Made by a program: the position numbers and the translations under genes
Notes under the pieces: model-generated
Seen by the model: the letters and a program-made list of their open reading frames with translations, nothing else
Told to the model about the DNA's origin: nothing
The model's database searches: none
Part shown: positions 6,616 to 9,907 of the stretch, piece by piece
How the letters are laid out: the number at the start of each line of letters is the position of its first letter
Position numbering within the stretch: position 1 is the stretch's first letter
Source: DATAFF01 sp036257595
Lineage (GTDB): Bacteria; Pseudomonadota; Alphaproteobacteria; Rhizobiales; Aestuariivirgaceae
Direction: 5' to 3'
Length of the DNA: 9,907 nt
Assembly (NCBI GenBank): GCA_036257595.1
Contig: DATAFF010000008.1
Span: forward strand, 1 to 9,907

Positions 6616-7482
6616 ACCCACCCAATCGAACAGCTTGTCGAATCCGCCGAACGGATAGAAATGCGGCCGGGCGATGTGGAGCTCCGGCCGCTCCTGGGCG
6701 AGGCGCGCCAGGTCCCCGACGAAGGCGTCCGGCGCGTTGACCGTCAACAGCTTGCTCACATTCAGCGCCTGCTTGCGGATGAACCGCGCCGACTGGCCGA
6801 CGCCGCACATCTGGGCGTAGCGCACCAGCGTCTTGATGGTGGCCGGCCCCGGCACACCGACCGCGATCGGCAGCGCGATGCCATGGTCCTTCAGCGTCTC
6901 GGCCCAGGCTGCAACCGGCTCGGCGGCGAACAGGAACTGCGTCGCGATGAAGGCCTTGAGCCCGTGGTCCTTCGCATAAGCCTGCTTGAGCTTGAGCGCC
7001 TCGATCAGCGCCCCCTCGCCGAGCGTCGCGGTGATGTCGGCATTGCCTTCCGGATGACCTGCCATGCCGAAGCCGGTGATGCCGTTGGCCTGCAGGAGCC
7101 CGGTCTCGAGCAGCTCGATCGCCGCCCGGAAGCTGCCGAGCGGATGCTTGGCGCCGCCGCCCAGCACCAGGATTCGCTCCACCCTACCCTGCCTGGCAAA
7201 GGCCTCGAGCCGCCGCTTGAGATCGTCCAGGTCGCGCACGAAACGCGCCGGCACATGTGGCACCGGCCGCAACCCATGGGCGTGGATCGCCCCGACCGCT
7301 GCAATCTGGCCTTCGAGATCGGCAGGATCGATCAGCGCCACGAACACTTCCGCACCGGGGCGCATCCGCGACGCGATGAGCGGCAGCTTGTCCGCCTGCT
7401 TCGCCGTGATCTCGACCGACATTTTGCTGAGGAATTCCGGGACGGTATCGATGGCGGCATAGGCAAGCGGCTTGGTCAGCAT
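6604..7482 (-). CDS. Methylenetetrahydrofolate reductase-like flavoprotein (MetF family)
   Basis: 292 residues, a single TIM-barrel domain of bacterial MetF size. MetF uses FAD to interconvert 5,10-methylene- and 5-methyl-tetrahydrofolate, the product carrier of the neighbouring oxidase. Landmarks: SVEIT with Glu24 at the position of E. coli MetF Glu28; ILVLGGGAKHPLG (104-116) where MetF has LRGDLPPG; GFGMAGHPEGNADI (137-150); and ATQFLF with Gln182 matching MetF Gln183. The C-terminus, PHFYPFGGFDKLFDW, is typical of MetF. Gly110 replaces the MetF Asp120. The start at 7482 has AGGAAG 6 nt upstream; Met21 is a weaker alternative. The gene ends in AGT AGC GAA TAG, supplied by the repeat array. 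The exact direction and substrate of the reaction are uncertain; MetF2-like paralogues of methylotrophs are one alternative. Confidence 0.82.
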   Translation of the reverse strand: MLTKPLAYAAIDTVPEFLSKMSVEITAKQADKLPLIASRMRPGAEVFVALIDPADLEGQIAAVGAIHAHGLRPVPHVPARFVRDLDDLKRRLEAFARQGRVERILVLGGGAKHPLGSFRAAIELLETGLLQANGITGFGMAGHPEGNADITATLGEGALIEALKLKQAYAKDHGLKAFIATQFLFAAEPVAAWAETLKDHGIALPIAVGVPGPATIKTLVRYAQMCGVGQSARFIRKQALNVSKLLTVNAPDAFVGDLARLAQERPELHIARPHFYPFGGFDKLFDWVGSSE

Positions 7483-7488
7483 CGGTTT

Positions 7489-7494
7489 CTTCCT
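7489..7494 (-). promoter_or_regulatory. Ribosome binding site of the MetF-like gene
   Basis: AGGAAG on the minus strand, 6 nt before the ATG at 7482. It is the clearest Shine-Dalgarno sequence in the window and supports this start over the internal Met21. Confidence 0.75.
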
Positions 7495-7568
7495 GGCGGG
7501 AGATCGTTTCCGCCCTTCTTCGCCTCATTCGGCAGAGTCCCGCGCAGGCGAAACCGGCATCGATCCCC

Positions 7569-7579
7569 GAAATTGCGAC
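7569..7579 (-). promoter_or_regulatory. Candidate operator half-site, same motif as upstream of soxB
   Basis: On the minus strand it reads GTCGCAATTTC, a perfect match to the GTCGCARTYTC consensus of the two soxB sites, pointing toward the MetF-like gene. No good second copy is seen 21 bp away on either side. A single 11-bp match could occur by chance; its position in the regulator's own divergent promoter region makes it more credible. Confidence 0.38.
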
Positions 7580-7617
7580 TTCACTTGTCCGACCATGCCG
7601 CTTTTGGCATATGTTAT

Positions 7618-7628
7618 GTCGCGAATTC
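7618..7628 (+). promoter_or_regulatory. Degenerate operator half-site near the regulator start
   Basis: GTCGCGAATTC matches 9 of 11 positions of GTCGCARTYTC and points toward the regulator gene, 31 bp before its ATG. It overlaps the palindrome GCGAATTCGC, so the resemblance may be accidental. If real it would suit autoregulation. Confidence 0.22.
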
Positions 7629-7659
7629 GCTTACACCTCCTTGGTGAGTTTAGACGGAC

Positions 7660-8649
7660 ATGTTTGGCGATAAGCCCCGCTCGCTGCCGCAGCGCATCGC
7701 GCTCGTTCTCATCCCCGATTTCACCATGATGCCGGTGACCTCGGCGATCGAGCCTTTGCGCCTTGCCAACCGCCAGGCCGAGAAGGAGCTCTATGTCTGG
7801 ACCATGCATTCGGCCGACGGCCACCCGGTCAAGGCATCGAACGGCCTGCAGATCATGGCCGATGGCGATCTCGAGGCGATCCCCGAGCATGCGCCGGTGC
7901 TGGTCTGCGGCGGCATCAACGTCCAGCACCATATGGATCGTCGGCTGATCAATTGGCTGCGCCGGGCGGCGCGCCGCGGCACCGATATCGGGGCGCTGTG
8001 CACCGGCGCCCAACTCCTCGCCGAGGCCGGGGTGCTCGACGGCTATCGCTGCACCATCCATTGGGAGAACCTGCCGGGCTTCGGCGAGGCTTTCCCCGAG
8101 CTCGACATCACCGGCAGCCTGTTCGAGATCGATCGCGACCGCTTCACCAGCGCCGGCGGCACCTCGGCGCTCGACATGATGCTGGCGCTGATCGCCAGCC
8201 AGCACGGCTCGGAGCTGGCCGCCGCCGTCGCCGAGATGGTGCTGCACTCGCCGATCCGTCACCACAGCGAGCATCAGCGCATGTCGCTGCCGGCCCGCAT
8301 CGGCGCCCGCCATCCCAAGCTTGTCGGCATCATCGACCAGATGGAGCAGAATCTCGAGGAGCCGCTGTCGCCGAGCCTGCTCGCCAAGCGCGCCGGCCTG
8401 TCGACCCGCCAGCTCGAGCGGCTGTTCCGCCGTTATCTCGACCGCTCGCCCAAGCGCTATTACCTCGAGCTCCGGCTGAAGAAGGCGCGCTCGCTGCTGC
8501 TGCAGACCGAGATGTCGGTGATCAATGTGGCGCTCGCCTGCGGCTTTTCCTCCCCGTCGCACTTTTCCAAATGCTACCGCGCCTTCTATGGCCGCACCCC
8601 CTATCGCGAGCGCGGCATCCCGATGCTCGAGAACGGGGCGGCGGCTTAG
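7660..8649 (+). CDS. GlxA-family transcriptional regulator (DJ-1/PfpI domain plus AraC HTH), GbdR-like
   Basis: 329 residues. The N-terminal DJ-1/PfpI-type domain (about 11-180) includes VLIPDFTMMPVTSAIEPLRL and the nucleophile-elbow segment GALCTGAQLLAEAGVLDGYR with Cys114; CTIHWENLPGF is also typical of GbdR-type regulators. The C-terminal AraC/XylS domain has HTH1 (about 236-256, SPSLLAKRAGLSTRQLERLF) and HTH2 (about 286-306, SVINVALACGFSSPSHFSKC), ending in FYGRTPYRER. Pseudomonas GbdR senses glycine betaine and dimethylglycine and activates their catabolism including sox genes, so regulation of soxBDAG and the divergent reductase is a reasonable inference. GlxA relatives control other amine and arginine pathways too, so the ligand is not proven. 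The ribosome binding site is weak. The stop TAG (8647-8649) is the first TAGGCAG unit of the following array. Confidence 0.88.
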   Translation: MFGDKPRSLPQRIALVLIPDFTMMPVTSAIEPLRLANRQAEKELYVWTMHSADGHPVKASNGLQIMADGDLEAIPEHAPVLVCGGINVQHHMDRRLINWLRRAARRGTDIGALCTGAQLLAEAGVLDGYRCTIHWENLPGFGEAFPELDITGSLFEIDRDRFTSAGGTSALDMMLALIASQHGSELAAAVAEMVLHSPIRHHSEHQRMSLPARIGARHPKLVGIIDQMEQNLEEPLSPSLLAKRAGLSTRQLERLFRRYLDRSPKRYYLELRLKKARSLLLQTEMSVINVALACGFSSPSHFSKCYRAFYGRTPYRERGIPMLENGAAA

Positions 8650-8710
8650 GCAGTAGGCAGTAGGCAGTAGGCAGGGAAGTGCTCCCTACACTGCCTAATG
8701 CCTACTGCCT
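8647..8710. repeat. Inverted array of heptamer repeats (TAGGCAG) after the regulator gene
   Basis: Left arm: four perfect TAGGCAG units in tandem (8647-8674). Right arm 8691-8710 is their inverted counterpart, with one variant unit. Pairing 8655-8674 with 8691-8710 gives 19 of 20 pairs; the exception is G8667/A8698. The loop contains a further small stem AGGGA/TCCCT. The sequence differs from the GCGAATA family in this window but has the same period, the same inverted design and the same TAG in each unit. It sits between the convergent regulator and channel genes. Confidence 0.9.
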
Positions 8711-8717
8711 TTCTTTC
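8655..8717 (+). terminator. Possible terminator formed by the TAGGCAG hairpin
   Basis: The stem formed by the TAGGCAG array is followed by TTCTTTC (8711-8717), the only one of the three arrays followed by a T-rich tract. The tract is interrupted by C, so intrinsic termination for the regulator gene is plausible but not strong. Confidence 0.4.
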
Positions 8718-8727
8718 GCTCCTACGG

Positions 8728-9819
8728 CTACTCCCCCAAATACCGAAACAGCGTCTGCTTCCACCACGCACTCTTGATCTCCTCGAGCAGCGCGATATCG
8801 AACGGCTTCCGAAGCGTGCTGCCAGGCTGGAACGCCGCTGCATAATATTGCGGGTCGAAGTCCATCTCGAGCACCTCGACCGTCGAGGAGAACCGCTGCA
8901 GCACCGTCCAGGCGAGCAGCGGCTTGTCATAGACGAAGGCGTCGATGGTGCCGCTCTGCAACGCCGTCAGCCCCTCCTCGGCATTGGCGTAGCCCTGATA
9001 ATGGATGCGGTTGGCGAGGAGATAGTCCGTTGTCGCCGAGCCGGTGATGGCGCCAACCCGCACCCGCGTCAGATCGTCGACCTCGCGCACCATCCCTTCG
9101 AGCTTGCGGGTCGTCAGCGCCGTGGTGACTCCCGCCGTGAACACCGCGACCGTGATGATCGAGGCCACCATCCACACCATCGCGACGATGCGGCCGGGCA
9201 TCGTTTTGGGTCCGCGAAAGCCGGTGCTGGCCTGGGTCATCGCTTCCGCCGACCACCACATGCTCGAGCCGATGCCGTGCAAGGCGCCGCCGCCGAAATC
9301 GTCATTGTGGCGGCGCTCGAAGAACCAGATCAGCAGCGCCACCACGATGGCAATGCCGAGCAGCGCCAGCACCGCCTGGAGAAAGCTGAAGGAGATGAGC
9401 GTCCAGCCGATCTGGCTCCACATTGGCGGACCGCCGCGCGCCACCGCGATCCCGAGGCCCGTCACATAATAGGGTTGCGAGAAGTCGAGCACGCTCTCGC
9501 GGTTCGCCGTCACGGTGATTGCCGCGATCGATGCATCATAGGTCTTGGCCGCCGTCTTCTCGATCAATCCCTGAACCGTCGGTTCCTCGACAAAGCGGTA
9601 TTTGAGCTTGAGGCGTACGGCAATATGGCTCCACAGCTCGATACTGAGGCCGGTCCACTTGCCGTCCTTGTCCTTCAGCGCGAAGGGCGGCGCCAGCTTC
9701 GTCCCGATGATCAGCTCACGGTCTTGAGCTTCCGCCGGCACCGCCTGCGCTGTTGCATCGCGACCGGCGGGCGTCAGCATGAGAATTGCGGCAACCAACA
9801 GCAGGAAATCCCGGATCAT
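8728..9819 (-). CDS. Prokaryotic ionotropic glutamate receptor-like ligand-gated channel (GluR0 type)
   Basis: 363 residues, near the size of Synechocystis GluR0. Order: signal peptide (1 to about 25, cleavage after TAQA); ligand-binding lobe S1 (about 34-128) with AAITVTANRESVLDFSQPYY, where Arg107 matches the carboxylate-binding Arg of glutamate receptors and amino-acid-binding proteins; helix M1 (about 142-166) ending in FERRH; pore loop (about 182-205) WWSAEAMTQASTG; helix M2 (about 210-235) with VFTAGVTTALTT resembling the receptor gate motif SYTANL; and lobe S2 (about 237-350) with AITGSATTDYL and DAFVYDKP, Asp298 being the likely amino-group ligand. The filter is not TVGYG. It would be an inner-membrane channel gated by a periplasmic amino-acid-like ligand; ion selectivity and ligand are unknown. 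The start at 9819 precedes a normal signal peptide and overlaps an upstream stop by ATGA. Confidence 0.82.
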   Translation of the reverse strand: MIRDFLLLVAAILMLTPAGRDATAQAVPAEAQDRELIIGTKLAPPFALKDKDGKWTGLSIELWSHIAVRLKLKYRFVEEPTVQGLIEKTAAKTYDASIAAITVTANRESVLDFSQPYYVTGLGIAVARGGPPMWSQIGWTLISFSFLQAVLALLGIAIVVALLIWFFERRHNDDFGGGALHGIGSSMWWSAEAMTQASTGFRGPKTMPGRIVAMVWMVASIITVAVFTAGVTTALTTRKLEGMVREVDDLTRVRVGAITGSATTDYLLANRIHYQGYANAEEGLTALQSGTIDAFVYDKPLLAWTVLQRFSSTVEVLEMDFDPQYYAAAFQPGSTLRKPFDIALLEEIKSAWWKQTLFRYLGE

Positions 9820-9907
9820 CCCGCGGCCCGGCTTGCTTCCGGCTCCGCTTCCTCCGTGAACGGATCGTCGCTGCCGGCCGCATGAGCGCCCCGCAGCGCG
9901 TGGACCT
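9816..9907 (-). CDS. C-terminal end of an unidentified gene upstream of the channel gene
   Basis: In the minus-strand frame ending at TGA (9818-9816) there is an open stretch to the window edge, reading VHALRGAHAAG then SDDPFTEEAEPEASRAAG. Third codon positions are mostly G or C as in the neighbouring genes, and the stop overlaps the channel start as ATGA, a typical operon junction. The acidic, low-complexity tail gives no family. At about 30 codons the frame could be open by chance, so this is tentative. Confidence 0.4.
   Translation of the reverse strand, partial: VHALRGAHAAGSDDPFTEEAEPEASRAAG

Larger units (their letters stand above)
7483..7659. promoter_or_regulatory. Divergent intergenic region MetF-like gene / GlxA-family regulator
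   Basis: 177 bp, more AT-rich than its surroundings near 7600-7635. It contains a possible sigma-70-like pair TTGTCC (7585-7590) and TATGTT (7610-7615) with a long 19-bp spacer, toward the regulator. Short symmetric elements are ATGCC/GGCAT (7594-7598, 7606-7610), a perfect palindrome GCGAATTCGC (7621-7630), and CACC/GGTG (7634-7637, 7643-7646) around TCCTT shortly before the regulator start. Two candidate operator half-sites are listed separately. The promoter call is tentative. Confidence 0.5.

Noticed and set aside
8698..9885. 395-codon plus-strand open frame opposite the channel gene
   Set aside because: Its product is Arg/His/Gln-rich without motifs, while the minus strand encodes a signal peptide, membrane helices and conserved binding residues.

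Overview
The window is about 9.9 kb of GC-rich DNA, almost fully coding. Gene content (heterotetrameric sarcosine oxidase, a CycH/CcmI-type cytochrome c maturation operon, a GlxA/GbdR-like AraC regulator) and short heptamer repeats of a kind I remember from Bradyrhizobium-like genomes suggest an alphaproteobacterium, probably Hyphomicrobiales (Rhizobiales). This placement is an inference from family resemblance.

Layout. (1) 1-1272, minus strand: the promoter-proximal end of a cytochrome c maturation operon, ccmI followed by the start of ccmE, overlapping by 4 bp. (2) 1380-6529, plus strand: soxB-soxD-soxA-soxG, encoding a four-subunit sarcosine oxidase. soxD/soxA overlap by 4 bp and soxA/soxG by 8 bp; soxB and soxD are separated by a 30-bp perfect-or-wobble hairpin made of heptamer repeats. 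(3) 6604-7482, minus strand: a methylenetetrahydrofolate reductase-like protein, convergent with soxG. (4) 7660-8649, plus strand: a GlxA-family (DJ-1/PfpI plus AraC HTH) regulator, divergent from the reductase. (5) 8728-9819, minus strand: a prokaryotic ionotropic glutamate receptor-like channel (signal peptide, split ligand-binding domain, two membrane helices with a pore loop), overlapped by 4 bp by the probable tail of another gene that runs off the window.

How the genes fit together. The oxidase demethylates sarcosine to glycine and passes the one-carbon unit to tetrahydrofolate. The reductase-like protein would act on the resulting 5,10-methylene-tetrahydrofolate, and the GlxA/GbdR-like regulator is the kind that senses glycine betaine-derived methylamines. 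An 11-bp motif, GTCGCARTYTC, occurs twice 21 bp apart upstream of soxB and again in the reductase/regulator divergent region. It is a candidate operator linking all three units.

The most unusual features are: the channel whose potassium-type filter position reads QASTG instead of TVGYG; three intergenic inverted arrays of 7-bp repeats that place TAG in every reading frame and supply the actual stop codons of three genes; a reductase with Gly where E. coli MetF has its folate-site Asp120; and a SoxD with Cys where the zinc-binding His is expected. No tRNA, rRNA, CRISPR array or insertion sequence was seen. No stretch longer than 300 bases lacks a gene.
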